Position numbers and translations under genes: made by a program. A stretch of 64,000 nucleotides of DNA, taken from positions 694,744 through 758,743 of the forward strand of contig CP129479.1 in assembly GCA_030583865.1 (NCBI GenBank), read 5' to 3'. The number at the start of each line of letters is the position of its first letter. Position 1 is the stretch's first letter. This DNA comes from Thermodesulfobacteriota bacterium. GTDB lineage: Bacteria > Desulfobacterota > GWC2-55-46. Shown one piece after another: positions 12,001-19,689 of this stretch. The notes below the pieces were generated by a model. That model made no database searches. It was not told the DNA's origin and saw nothing but the letters and a program-made list of their open reading frames with translations.

Positions 12001-12364
12001 AGCCGCCAGGGAGGGCGTAAGGACGCTCCTCAAGGCTATATCCGACCCCAGGGGGCGCTGGATACTCTCGAAAAGGGACGGGGCGGGCACAGAGCTCCCG
12101 GTAACGGCGGTTCTTGAAGGCGGGATAACGCACATGGTCATAGACCGGACTTTCGTGGATGAGGACGGAGCGCGCTGGGTGATAGACTACAAAACCGGGG
12201 CGCACGAGGGCGGCTCGCTCGATGAGTTCTTCCGTAGCGAGCGCGAAAGGTACAGGCCGCAGCTCGAAAAATACGAGCGGGCGCTCAGAAAAGGCGGGGA
12301 GAAAAGAGAGATTAGAAAGGGGCTCTACTATCCTGCCCATGCGGAATTCTTAGAGGTAAAATAA
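9047..12364 (+). CDS. AddA/RecB-like UvrD-family helicase-nuclease
   Basis: About 1105 residues. All superfamily 1A helicase motifs are present: Walker A APAGSGKTELL, Ia LALTFTRKAA, II DEYQDTSQTQ, III VGDPMQSIYLFRE, IV LSRNFRSSERI, V MTVHKAKGLEFDNV and VI RLFYVAATRARKSL. The C-terminus has a RecB-type nuclease core (GTVVHRYL, then WVIDYKTG). It is the motor and second nuclease of an AddAB-type double-strand-break resection machine with the upstream AddB-like protein. The ATG at 9047 follows GGGGAGG inside the 3' end of addB, so translation is coupled; an in-frame ATG at 8954 is less likely. A repeat element begins at the base right after the stop codon. Confidence 0.86.
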   Translation: MSLTTTDSDMLARERALDTSASFAVQAPAGSGKTELLMQRFLALLSGVDTPERILALTFTRKAAGEMHSRIIGALRKASEGFVGEKPHEMKTIGLAAEALRRDRELGWDILLNPGRLKVQTIDSFSSVLARQMPLLSGLGDYSITDEPEELYSKATERTIALVEDEGPDGDSVRSALDHLDNSVRALSARLVMMLGKRDQWLRHLERDITDDGMRALLEGSLKRLVEEELRKIEAGFPAGLEGALLRTARHAAKNIANEKSAIPGLSGLERLPGPVAEGLPLWKGIQELLLTGKDEWRKPKGVNVKLGFPNGDPLSAAMKKEFQELLESLSGNERLMKALGRVRALPIPEFPEEERETLFALMRLLPIAERELKRVFAEAGKADFQAVALSALESLGTEGEPTDLMLALDMKLQHILVDEYQDTSQTQLSLVEALTRGWTEGDGRTLFVVGDPMQSIYLFREAQVGLFLRARKEGIGQVRLIPLTLSRNFRSSERIVEWVNRTLGPAFPADEDVFTGRVAYAPSEAARGAVPESAVELTLLRERDDGLEAGRVVAILKRLPENESAAILCRSRAHVDGIVEALKDNGIRFRARDIDPLSERPVILDLTALLKALEHPLDRVAWLACLRAPWCGLTLSDLHSLCVGDASSPVRELASDEKRLDALSEDGRRRLSGFVEKTGKALSLWGRRPPSEVLRGLWISLGGPGAAGDECAINDAREFFKLLKSVEGPSRVSMAELERRIEDLYSGGGSQDAALEIMTVHKAKGLEFDNVIIPGLGKGPRNEDKGLLIWLEKDKDLLFAPGPGTGKEGSVIYEYLSGIMKEKRELEEMRLFYVAATRARKSLHLIGHIKEGEDGEIAATQRSFLSKISHAMGEGRFIERKEDGPSPVAVIRRAGNRLPLSWELPEPAPPVLVDSAERVVEQTEPEFYWAGEAIRHMGTVVHRYLCRIASEGLEKWDKGRIGGEEQRLKAMLRSLGLGAREAGEAAREGVRTLLKAISDPRGRWILSKRDGAGTELPVTAVLEGGITHMVIDRTFVDEDGARWVIDYKTGAHEGGSLDEFFRSERERYRPQLEKYERALRKGGEKREIRKGLYYPAHAEFLEVK

Positions 12365-12503
12365 GGCAATCTCTAAAAATTGATCTTTTCCCCGGACTCT
12401 GCGTAGTTACGGGAATAAAAATGCTCACATATTGTCATATATGCTCCGCTTTTTATTCCCGGCCTTCCGGGAAAAGCGGGAATCCCCAATTTTTGAGGTT
12501 GCC
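12365..12503 (+). repeat. Palindromic intergenic repeat, family 1, copy A
   Basis: 139 bp starting immediately after the addA-like stop codon. The ends are inverted (GGCAATCTCTAAAAAT and ATTTTTGAGGTTGCC). Inside lie CTTTTCCCCGGA against TCCGGGAAAAG, and GGGAATAAAAA against TTTTTATTCCC, enclosing an AT-rich core with TGCTCACATATTGTC. The other copies are at 17624, 57639, 58725 and 62199, all in this orientation. Confidence 0.9.
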
Positions 12504-12508
12504 ATAAA

Positions 12509-12536
12509 AAAGGCGCCCCTGAAAAGGGACGCCTTT
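12509..12536 (-). terminator. Terminator of bacteriohemerythrin gene
   Basis: Stem AAAGGCG(C)CCCT with AGGG(A)CGCCTTT around a GAAA loop. On the minus strand it is followed by six T residues, so it best fits termination of the minus-strand hemerythrin gene ending at 12595. Confidence 0.75.
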
Positions 12537-12594
12537 AAATGTCTCGAAAAATGGATTGTGGATTTCTCCGTTCGCCTTGCTGCTCTTCCGTTTC

Positions 12595-13026
12595 TCAGCA
12601 GTTCACGACCACCTGCTGGTGCTTGAGTTCCTCTGCCCTGAGATATGAGCCGAGCGATTTGTCCATGTTCCCTATGTGGTTCATGAACCAGTCGATTATG
12701 CGCCTCTGCACCTTGAGTACGAGTGAGAGCCTGGCCCCGGTCTCGAATTCGCCCCTCAAGGCCGTAATCTCCTCGAGCAGTTTCCTGTGCTCTGCCGCGT
12801 GGGCCCTTTTCCCGGAGTAGCCTATCCGCTCCATCGCGGCCTCCTCAGCCTGGAAATGCCTTCCGAGATAGTTCTCCATGAACTCGTAAAGCTCCTCTAT
12901 CTCTTCCCGCCCGCGCCCGTGCTCCATCGCGGCCACGAGCTTGGCAAACCTGGCGAAAAGCTCCCTGTGCTGCTTCTCCTGCCACCAGACCCCTGTAGAG
13001 AGCTGCTCTTTCCATCTTACCATCAT
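12595..13026 (-). CDS. Bacteriohemerythrin
   Basis: 143-residue four-helix-bundle di-iron protein that binds O2. All seven ligands can be placed: His20 (QHREL), His57 and Glu61 (HFQAEE), His76 and His80 (AHAAEH), His117 and Asp122 (NHIGNMD). The start is set by AAGGAGG seven bases upstream of the first of two consecutive ATGs (13026). The frame is open further upstream, but that extension has no family similarity. Bacteriohemerythrins carry, buffer or sense O2 in microaerophiles and anaerobes. It is divergent from the histidine kinase gene, and a second hemerythrin lies at 20702 beyond the signalling block. Confidence 0.92.
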   Translation of the reverse strand: MMVRWKEQLSTGVWWQEKQHRELFARFAKLVAAMEHGRGREEIEELYEFMENYLGRHFQAEEAAMERIGYSGKRAHAAEHRKLLEEITALRGEFETGARLSLVLKVQRRIIDWFMNHIGNMDKSLGSYLRAEELKHQQVVVNC

Positions 13027-13242
13027 GTGTTTGCCTCCTTGAGAATCCGGGCGTGAAAAAAAGAGACGGCCTTGTAAGGCCTTAATACCATATCGGATGC
13101 CCCGCGCCAGGCCTTTAGCGAAAAAGGATGTCCGGCAGTCCTTATGTAAGTAGCCGAATATCAAGATTAAATCGACCAGGTGCAGGGCCGGCGCCAGGTT
13201 TCTTGCGCTTGACAAAACGGAAAGGTACATAGTACCCTTTCT

Positions 13243-15795
13243 ATGCTGGACGAACCCACAATGCTCCGGCCAAATATTCCGGCCAAAATATTCCGGTTTG
13301 ATATGCTCCTTAAGAGATGGGTCCCCATCCTTGCGCTCCTGATCGCGCTCTCCGCGACTTTCCTGGTCTGGCGCGAGCTCTCAATTTCCGAGAGGGCCGG
13401 CCTCGCCCACCATACCGCATTGAAAGCCACTTCAGTAAAGGAAACCATAAGGGACGAAATGGTCCTCAAGGTGCAGGCCCTTGCAGAGCTTGCCCGGAGA
13501 TGGGAGGCCGGGGCCGGTGCAGAGATAAAGTGGCAGGAGTGGGAAGATCTCCTGGCCGCGGAGCGCAAGCAGGGCCTCGCGGCGGTGGTCTTTACCCGCT
13601 CCGGCGGCGGGCCGGTTTTCAGGGCCGGCGAGGCGGGGATCAAGGCGATCGAAGACTTTAGCGCCCATGCGGAAGGGGTGAGCGGGGAGGGCGGCCCGGC
13701 CATCTCCGGGCCTGTCGAGTTTGAGGATGGGAGAAAGGGGTTCGTGGTCTCGGTGCCCGTGCGCGTAGACGGCATCTCAGCCGGAGCGCTCTCCGGCTTA
13801 TTCGATTCACGGGATCTCTTCGGGGCGCTGTTATCCGGGAAAAGAGGCGAACTCCTCGGCTACTCCGTGGCGGTCTTAAGCGGCGCCACGGTCCTTTTCG
13901 CCGAATCCGGCTACATTGAGAGCGAGTGGACCAAGAGCCTTGAACTTAATATTCTGAACGCCGCCTGGACGGTAAAGGTGCGGCCCGGAGACGGCGTCAT
14001 ATCATCGGGAATCTCCGTCATACCGTCGGTCGTCCTCGGCATGGGCTCACTGGTCTCGGTTTTTCTCGCCTCCCTCATATATTTTGCCCAGTCGGCGAGG
14101 ATAAAGGGCAAGAGCCTGGAAGTGGCCAACGAGATGCTCAGGGCCGAAATAGAGGAGAGGTCTGCGGCAGAGGAGGAACTGAGGAGAAGCGATGAGAAGT
14201 TCAGGGGCCTCGTCGAGACATCGAGCGACCTGGTATGGGAGCTGGACGAGGACTTCCGCTATACTTACGTAAGCCCGAAGGTCAGGGACATGCTCGGATA
14301 CGGGGTGGAAGAGGTGCTTGGCAGGGCCCCCTGGGACTTCATGGAGCCCGAGGAGGCCGAAAGGGTCAGGGCCGAGTTCGAAATGGCGGCGTCGCAAAGG
14401 AGCCCGCTGGCCCTTTTCGAGAACGTAAGCGTGAGAAAGGACGGGGCCCGCGTCGTAGTCGAGACTAGCGGAGCGCCGGTCTTCTCTCCGAACGGGGAGT
14501 TCTCCGGCTTCAGGGGCGTAGACAGGGACATAACCGGGAAGAGGCTGGCCGAGGAGGACTTGAGGAAGAGCAGGGCGAACCTCGCGACCGCGCAGATGAT
14601 AGCGCACATGGGGAGCTGGGACTGGGATATGATGAAAGGCGAGGTGTCCTGGTCCGACGAGATGTACAGGGTCTTCGGGGCCGAACCTGGCGGGCTCAGG
14701 CCCTCCTATGATTCCTTGCTTGGCCTCGCCCATCCGGGGGACAGGGAGGCCGTGAAGAGGAGCATAGACGAGTCGGTTAAAAACGGCGCAGCCTATTCGC
14801 TCGAGCACAGGATAGTCCTCCCTGACGGAAGCCTGAGGGTCGTCCATGAGCAGGGCGAGGCGGTCCTTGACGGGAAGGGAAAAGTCTCGCGGCTGGTCGG
14901 AACGGTGCAGGACATAACCGACAGGAAGAGGACCGAGGAGCAGCTTAACCTCTACCGCGAGCACCTGAAGGAGCTTGTGGATGAGAGGACCGCGGAGCTC
15001 AAGGAAGTGAACCAGAGGCTCGCTTTCGAGGTGGAGATAAGGAAAAAGGCCGAGAAGGCTATGGCCAGCATGAACGAGGACCTCGAGGAGAGGGCCCGCG
15101 AGCTCGAACGGGTGAATAAGGAGCTCGAGGCGTTCACATACTCGGCCTCTCACGACCTCCAGGAGCCGCTGCGGGTCATATCCGGCTATATACAGCTCCT
15201 CTCCAGGAGGTACAAGGGAAGGCTCGACGCCGAGGCGGACGAGTTCATCTCCTATGCCGTTGACGGGGTCGGGAGGATGCAGAGGCTCATAAACGACCTC
15301 CTCTCCTATTCCAGGGTCGGGAGGTTGAAGGCACTGAAGCCCGTCGACTGCAAGGAGGCGCTCGGTAGCGCGTCCGCGAACCTGAAGGCCCTACTAGACG
15401 AGAGCGGGGCGGTTTTGAGATACGAGGGGCTTCCGACCATCATGGCCGACTCGTCGCAGATAGAGCAGCTCTTCATGAACCTCATATCGAACGCCGTGAA
15501 ATACAGGAGCGGGAAAACGCCAGTAATAACGATAAAGGCCTCGCAGAAAGGACGGGAATGGCATTTCTCCGTGAGTGACAACGGCATCGGCATAGACCCG
15601 AAATACTCGGAGAGGATATTCGAGCTCTTCCAGCGGCTCCACGGAAAGACCGAGTTCCAGGGGAGCGGCATCGGGCTCTCCATATGCAAGAAGGTGGTCG
15701 AGAACCACGGTGGAAGGATATGGGTGGAGTCCGCGCCGGGGGAGGGCTCGACCTTCCACTTCACCATACCTATAAGGGATGCGTCCAATGAATGA
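13243..15795 (+). CDS. Membrane PAS-PAS sensor histidine kinase
   Basis: 850 residues. TM1 is at about 26-43, a periplasmic sensor region of about 210 residues (44-255, CHASE-like but not recognised to family) follows, and TM2 is at about 258-281. Then come two PAS domains (about 316-435 and 445-562, each ending in a DIT motif), a coiled coil (563-632), HisKA with His637 in SHDLQEPLR, and an HATPase domain with NLISNAVKY, DNGIGI and GSGIGLSICKK. The kinase core is of the phytochrome-like HisKA type that often pairs with Rcp1 receivers, as in the next gene, which overlaps its stop. ATGs at 13261 or 13303 are possible shorter starts. A palindrome GGTACATAGTACC lies just upstream. Confidence 0.9.
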   Translation: MLDEPTMLRPNIPAKIFRFDMLLKRWVPILALLIALSATFLVWRELSISERAGLAHHTALKATSVKETIRDEMVLKVQALAELARRWEAGAGAEIKWQEWEDLLAAERKQGLAAVVFTRSGGGPVFRAGEAGIKAIEDFSAHAEGVSGEGGPAISGPVEFEDGRKGFVVSVPVRVDGISAGALSGLFDSRDLFGALLSGKRGELLGYSVAVLSGATVLFAESGYIESEWTKSLELNILNAAWTVKVRPGDGVISSGISVIPSVVLGMGSLVSVFLASLIYFAQSARIKGKSLEVANEMLRAEIEERSAAEEELRRSDEKFRGLVETSSDLVWELDEDFRYTYVSPKVRDMLGYGVEEVLGRAPWDFMEPEEAERVRAEFEMAASQRSPLALFENVSVRKDGARVVVETSGAPVFSPNGEFSGFRGVDRDITGKRLAEEDLRKSRANLATAQMIAHMGSWDWDMMKGEVSWSDEMYRVFGAEPGGLRPSYDSLLGLAHPGDREAVKRSIDESVKNGAAYSLEHRIVLPDGSLRVVHEQGEAVLDGKGKVSRLVGTVQDITDRKRTEEQLNLYREHLKELVDERTAELKEVNQRLAFEVEIRKKAEKAMASMNEDLEERARELERVNKELEAFTYSASHDLQEPLRVISGYIQLLSRRYKGRLDAEADEFISYAVDGVGRMQRLINDLLSYSRVGRLKALKPVDCKEALGSASANLKALLDESGAVLRYEGLPTIMADSSQIEQLFMNLISNAVKYRSGKTPVITIKASQKGREWHFSVSDNGIGIDPKYSERIFELFQRLHGKTEFQGSGIGLSICKKVVENHGGRIWVESAPGEGSTFHFTIPIRDASNE

Positions 15796-16234
15796 CGGCC
15801 TCCGCGGACGTCCGATGGAAATACTCATGGTGGAGGACAACCCCTACGACGTCCGGCTTGCGATGGAGGCCTTCAGGGAAGCCAAGGTGGCCAATAGAAT
15901 GCACCTGGCCGCTGACGGGGAGGAGGCCATCGAGTTCCTGAGGAGAAATGGAAGGCACCGTGACGCGCCGAGGCCGGACCTCATCCTCCTGGACCTGAAC
16001 CTGCCGAGGATGAACGGCATGGAGGTCCTCTCCGAGATAAAGGCCGACCCGGAGACGAGGCGCATACCCGTCGTGGTTCTCACGTCCTCTGCCGACGAAA
16101 AGGACGTCATGGCCGCCTACGGGCTGCATACGAACGCATACATAACCAAGCCGGCGGACGTGGACCGGTTCATCATGATAGCCAAGGCCGTCGAGGACTT
16201 CTGGTTCTCGACCGCCAAGCTTCCGCCGGGGTGA
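15788..16234 (+). CDS. Rcp1-type single-domain response regulator
   Basis: About 148 residues, a lone receiver domain. Acidic residues EDN near the start, the phosphoacceptor in LILLDLNLPRMNG, the conserved Thr/Ser in VVVLTSS and the Lys in YITKPAD are all present, so it should be phosphorylatable. The LDLNLPRMNG pattern and the insertion before it (RRNGRHRDAPRPD) are typical of Rcp1-like receivers paired with phytochrome-type kinases. It overlaps the kinase stop codon by 8 bp and its own stop overlaps the following activator, so the three form one operon. An in-frame ATG at 15815 would shorten it by nine residues. Confidence 0.9.
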   Translation: MNDGLRGRPMEILMVEDNPYDVRLAMEAFREAKVANRMHLAADGEEAIEFLRRNGRHRDAPRPDLILLDLNLPRMNGMEVLSEIKADPETRRIPVVVLTSSADEKDVMAAYGLHTNAYITKPADVDRFIMIAKAVEDFWFSTAKLPPG

Positions 16235-16239
16235 GAGAG

Positions 16240-17622
16240 ATGCAGAAGATAGAGATACTGCTAATAGAGGACAGCGACCCTGACGCGCGCCTCTTTAAAG
16301 AGATGCTCGCGGACTCGGGCTCGGGGGAAAGGTTTGTCCTCACCCGGGCCGTAAGCCTCTCTGAGGCCATGAAAAGGCTCTCCGAACGGCTGCCGGACGT
16401 GGCGCTCATGGACTTGAACCTGCCGGACTCCTCGGGGCTCTCTACCTTCCTTGCGCTCCAGGCCGCTTATCCGGCCATCCCGGTAGTGCTCCTTACAGGC
16501 CTTTCGGATGAGAACCTCGCGGCCAGGGCCGTGAGGGAAGGCGCCCAGGACTACCTGGTAAAGGGCCAGGTCGAGCCCGGGAACATGGCCCGTTCCATAA
16601 TTTACGCGGTCGAGAGGAGCCTTTCGGAGAGGGCCGTAAAGAGCGGAAAGAAGGGGGGCGCTCAAGAGCGGGGCCTCTGCCCCGAGATGATAGGCGAGAG
16701 CGCGGCCCTCTCGGAGGTCAAGTCCCTCATTGCCATAATAGCCAAGACCTCCAGCACTTCGGTACTCATTACCGGCGAGACTGGCACCGGGAAGGAGCTC
16801 GTGGCGAACGCCGTACATTACTCGAGCAGCCGCCGGGAAGGGCCCTTCATAAAGCTCAACTGCAGCGCCATACCGGATACCCTCATGGAGGCCGAGATGT
16901 TCGGCTACGAGAAGGGGGCCTTCACTGACGCGCGCCAGGCTAAAAAAGGGCTCTTCGAGCTGGCCGACGGCGGCACCATCTTCCTTGACGAAATAGGGGA
17001 TATGGACCTCCGGCTTCAGCCCAAGCTCCTGCAGGTGCTTGAGAACAGGACCTTCAGGAAGCTCGGCGGCGTCCAGGACCAGAGGGTGGACGTCCGCGTC
17101 ATAGCCGCCACGAACCTGAACCTCTGGAACATGGTAAGGGAGAAGCGGTTCAGGGAGGACCTATTCTACAGGCTGAACGTGATGGTCGTGAGCCTGCCTC
17201 CCCTCAGGGAGCGAAAAGAGGACATCCTGCCTATAGTAAGGCACTTCCTTAAAGAGAACGGCGCCGGTCCAAGGCAAAAAGGCCTTAAAGACGGCGCTAT
17301 AGACCTGCTCCTCGGGTATGACTGGCCCGGAAACGTAAGGGAGCTTAAGAACGTGGTTGAAAGGGCCCTGATACTCGCAGGGCCGGACGACATAGGCCCG
17401 GAGCACCTGAATATCAGCGCCCCGGCCCCGTACAATGCGGAGACCCAGCCGCCTGTCAAAGGCTACTCAAGCGAGATGACGCTCGAAGAGCTCGAAAAGG
17501 CCCACATCATGACCGTCCTCCAGAGGACCGGTTGGAATATCACCCATGCGTCAAGGTCGCTCGGGATTTCGAGGTTCACGCTCCGGGAAAAGGCTAAAAA
17601 GTACGGTCTTAGCAAGGAGTAA
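16240..17622 (+). CDS. NtrC-family sigma-54-dependent response regulator
   Basis: About 460 residues with receiver, AAA+ and Fis-type HTH domains. The receiver has IEDSD at the start, phospho-Asp58 in LMDLNLPDSSG, Thr86 and Lys108. The AAA+ domain has Walker A GETGTGKE (179-186), Walker B FLDEIG (248-253) and RFREDLFYRLNV. The sigma-54 contact loop reads GAFTDA (226-231) instead of the canonical GAFTGA. The C-terminal helix-turn-helix is at about 415-458 (NITHASRSLGISRFTLREK). It lies directly upstream of a near-consensus sigma-54 promoter (17903-17918) and is the obvious candidate activator. GTG at 16231 is an alternative start. A repeat element begins 2 bp after the stop. Confidence 0.93.
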   Translation: MQKIEILLIEDSDPDARLFKEMLADSGSGERFVLTRAVSLSEAMKRLSERLPDVALMDLNLPDSSGLSTFLALQAAYPAIPVVLLTGLSDENLAARAVREGAQDYLVKGQVEPGNMARSIIYAVERSLSERAVKSGKKGGAQERGLCPEMIGESAALSEVKSLIAIIAKTSSTSVLITGETGTGKELVANAVHYSSSRREGPFIKLNCSAIPDTLMEAEMFGYEKGAFTDARQAKKGLFELADGGTIFLDEIGDMDLRLQPKLLQVLENRTFRKLGGVQDQRVDVRVIAATNLNLWNMVREKRFREDLFYRLNVMVVSLPPLRERKEDILPIVRHFLKENGAGPRQKGLKDGAIDLLLGYDWPGNVRELKNVVERALILAGPDDIGPEHLNISAPAPYNAETQPPVKGYSSEMTLEELEKAHIMTVLQRTGWNITHASRSLGISRFTLREKAKKYGLSKE

Positions 17623-17623
17623 T

Positions 17624-17765
17624 GGCAACCTCTAAAAATTGATCTTTTCCCCGGATTCTGTGTCAGTCCCGGAATAAAAATGCTCACATATTATCATATA
17701 TGCTCCGCTTTTTATTCCCGGCCTTCCTTGACTGCGGGAAAAATCTCTAATTTTTAGAGGTTGCC
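17624..17765 (+). repeat. Palindromic intergenic repeat, family 1, copy B
   Basis: 142 bp with the cleanest termini of the family: GGCAACCTCTAAAAATT and AATTTTTAGAGGTTGCC are exact inverted complements (17 bp). The inner stem GGAATAAAAA/TTTTTATTCC is intact, while the middle stem is degraded on the right (CTTGACTGCGGGAA). It starts two bases after the activator stop codon. Confidence 0.92.
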
Positions 17766-17783
17766 TAATGTTAATAGCTCGCC

Positions 17784-17840
17784 GGTAATAAATTTACCAC
17801 ACCGATAAATAATTTATCGGCTCCACTGGTAAATTCCCTG
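17784..17840. promoter_or_regulatory. Palindromic putative enhancer (UAS) sites upstream of sigma-54 promoter
   Basis: Three related AT-rich sites: GGTAATAAATTTACC (17784-17798), the near-perfect palindrome CCGATAAATAATTTATCGG (17802-17820), and a half site TGGTAAATT (from 17827). They sit about 80-120 bp upstream of the sigma-54 promoter, the usual distance for binding sites of NtrC-type activators. The likely binder is the activator encoded at 16240, but this is inference. Confidence 0.6.
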
Positions 17841-17902
17841 CCATTTTTGTGCCCCAAAATAATACCCGACTGAATACCTTTCAATTCCTTATTCTTTTTC
17901 TC

Positions 17903-17918
17903 TGGCACGCTTGTTGCT
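17903..17918 (+). promoter_or_regulatory. Sigma-54 (RpoN) promoter
   Basis: TGGCACGCTTGTTGCT matches the -24/-12 consensus TGGCACG-N4-TTGCW at every fixed position. The GC of the -12 element is at 17916-17917, predicting a transcript start near 17929 and a 5' leader of about 55 nt before the TTG start of the receiver/PilZ-like gene and the co-transcribed sigma factor gene. Confidence 0.88.
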
Positions 17919-17984
17919 ATTTATTCCAGTGCGGAACGCACCTGTTCCGGCAACCCACCAAACTGGATTTACGCGGAGGCTCTC

Positions 17985-18677
17985 TTGAAGGCGCTCGTAG
18001 TCGACGATGAAGAGACGATGCTGGAGGTATGCTCGGAGATCCTCGAGTCCGCCGGTTTCGAGGTGAGACGGGCCCCGAGCGGGGAAGCGGCTCTCGGGCT
18101 CGTTCGAGAGGGATTGGACCTCGTGCTCACGGACATGGACATGCCCGGCCTGAACGGCATGGAATTTTACCGCAGGGCGGTCGGCCTGGACAAAGGCTTA
18201 AGGCAGAGGTTCCTCTTCATGACCGGGGGCGACAGGAAGGGGCTGGAAACGGCAAGCGCGGCCAACGCCCATTTCATAGTGAAGCCTTTCAGGGTGAAGG
18301 ACCTTCTTGCCTCGGTAGAGCGCGTCATAACCAGCGCGCGCGTAAGCGGCAGGGCGGAGGCGAGGCAGACGATGCCAGGACGCGCCGTATCGGTTTCGGC
18401 GCGCGGCCTCGATACGGAGGCCTTTTCTGAGGACATATCCAGGCGCGGTATGCGGATAAGGTACCCGGGGAAGATGCTCGAACCCGGCTCGACCATCGGG
18501 CTGGCCCTTGCGGGCTTCTGCCTGAACCTCGTCAAGCAGGCGCAGGTGGTCTGGTCCGGGAATGGCGGTAAGGGCGGGTTTTCATCCGGGCTGCTCTTTA
18601 CGATGCCGCTGCCTGATTCTGCGATAGTGGAACTGATTTTGGAGGGGCAGTACAGCTATGAAGGAGGATTGAGATGA
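17985..18677 (+). CDS. Response regulator with C-terminal PilZ-like domain
   Basis: 230 residues. The receiver domain (1-120) is complete: Asp8-Asp9, phosphoacceptor Asp50 in LVLTDMDMPG, Thr in FMTGGD and Lys in FIVKPF. The C-terminal 100 residues contain EDISRRGMRIRY, resembling the D/N-x-S-x-x-G motif of PilZ domains, then GSTIGLALAGF and SGLLF. I do not see a convincing upstream RxxxR, so cyclic-di-GMP binding is uncertain. Start is TTG with GGAGG six bases upstream. The stop overlaps the sigma factor start by 4 bp. It is transcribed from the sigma-54 promoter at 17903. Possible roles are an adaptor or anti-sigma-type controller of the next gene; neither is proven by sequence. Confidence 0.8.
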   Translation: MKALVVDDEETMLEVCSEILESAGFEVRRAPSGEAALGLVREGLDLVLTDMDMPGLNGMEFYRRAVGLDKGLRQRFLFMTGGDRKGLETASAANAHFIVKPFRVKDLLASVERVITSARVSGRAEARQTMPGRAVSVSARGLDTEAFSEDISRRGMRIRYPGKMLEPGSTIGLALAGFCLNLVKQAQVVWSGNGGKGGFSSGLLFTMPLPDSAIVELILEGQYSYEGGLR

Positions 18678-19660
18678 TGAGACAGGAAGTAAGGACGAGG
18701 AAGTCGGGGAACGGGGCGGCCAAGCCCTTTTACAGCGAAACGGGCCAGTCATGGCCCATGCCTTTTACGGAGGAGCCGTCCAGGGCGGGAGCGGCCGCGG
18801 CTGAAGTCGAGGGGAACGGGGCGGCATACGCGCCGACAGACTCCATAAGCATCTACTTCAGGGAGATAAAGAGGTTCAAGCTCCTCTCGGCAGAGGAGGA
18901 GCGAGGGCTTGCGAGGAGGATCGCCAGGGGAGACGCGGAGGCCAGGAGGAAGATGATAGAGGCAAACCTCCGGCTCGTCGTCAACATAGCCAAGAAATAC
19001 GTCAACAGGGGGCTTCAGCTACAGGACCTCATAGACGAGGGGAACATAGGCCTCATAAAGGCTGCCGAGCGCTTCAAGGCCTCGATAGGCTGCAGGTTCT
19101 CGACCTACGCCACCTACTGGATAAAGCAGACCATAGAGAGGGCGCTCGCCAACAAGGGCAGCATGATACGGCTACCCATACACATCGTGACCGACATCTC
19201 GAAGATGGAGAGGGCGGCGAGGGAGTTCAGGGTCCTCTCGAACAGGGACCCGAGCGCCTCCGAGCTGTCGGAAAAAACCGGCCTTTCCGGGCGGTACGTT
19301 AAAAGGCTCGAGGTGATAAAGAAGCGGACGGTATCGCTCGAGTCCCAGTGCCAGGACGAATCGGACAGCAGCATCCTCGACAACCTGGAGGACGAGGCGG
19401 CGCCGGCCCCGGTCGAGTATATAGAGGAGTCGAGGAGGGCCGAAAGGGTGGCGAGCTGGCTGAGCCTGCTGGACGAGAACGAGCAAAAGATAATCAGCCT
19501 CAGGTTCGGCATAGGCGACTACGCCCCCAAGACGCTCGAGGTCATAGGCCGGAGGTTCGGGGTCACCAGGGAGCGCGTGAGGCAGATAGAAGAAAAGGCG
19601 CTCATGAAGCTGAGGGCAATAGCTACCGACCACGCGGGACATCCGTCTGACCTGCTTTAG
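18674..19660 (+). CDS. RpoS/RpoD-like group 2 sigma-70 factor
   Basis: 328 residues. An acidic, low-complexity N-terminus of about 55 residues is followed by region 1.2 (DSISIYFREIKRF), region 2 (NLRLVVNIAKKYVNRG, DLIDEGNIGLIKA, FSTYATYWIKQTIERA), region 3 and region 4 (RFGVTRERVRQIEEKALMKL). Size and the lack of a long region 1.1/non-conserved insert point to a group 2 (RpoS-like) alternative sigma factor, not the housekeeping RpoD. ATG ATG start follows AAGGAGGATTGAG and overlaps the stop of the receiver/PilZ-like gene, so both are driven by sigma-54. Likely regulon: stationary-phase or stress genes. Confidence 0.9.
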   Translation: MMRQEVRTRKSGNGAAKPFYSETGQSWPMPFTEEPSRAGAAAAEVEGNGAAYAPTDSISIYFREIKRFKLLSAEEERGLARRIARGDAEARRKMIEANLRLVVNIAKKYVNRGLQLQDLIDEGNIGLIKAAERFKASIGCRFSTYATYWIKQTIERALANKGSMIRLPIHIVTDISKMERAAREFRVLSNRDPSASELSEKTGLSGRYVKRLEVIKKRTVSLESQCQDESDSSILDNLEDEAAPAPVEYIEESRRAERVASWLSLLDENEQKIISLRFGIGDYAPKTLEVIGRRFGVTRERVRQIEEKALMKLRAIATDHAGHPSDLL

Positions 19661-19689
19661 GGCAGGCCGGCAGCCCACGGGATAATGCA

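Noticed and set aside
13207-13242. Sigma-70 promoter TTGACA upstream of the histidine kinase
   Set aside because: TTGACA is present, but no acceptable -10 box lies 16-18 bp downstream. The GGTACATAGTACC palindrome is noted only as a possible regulator site.
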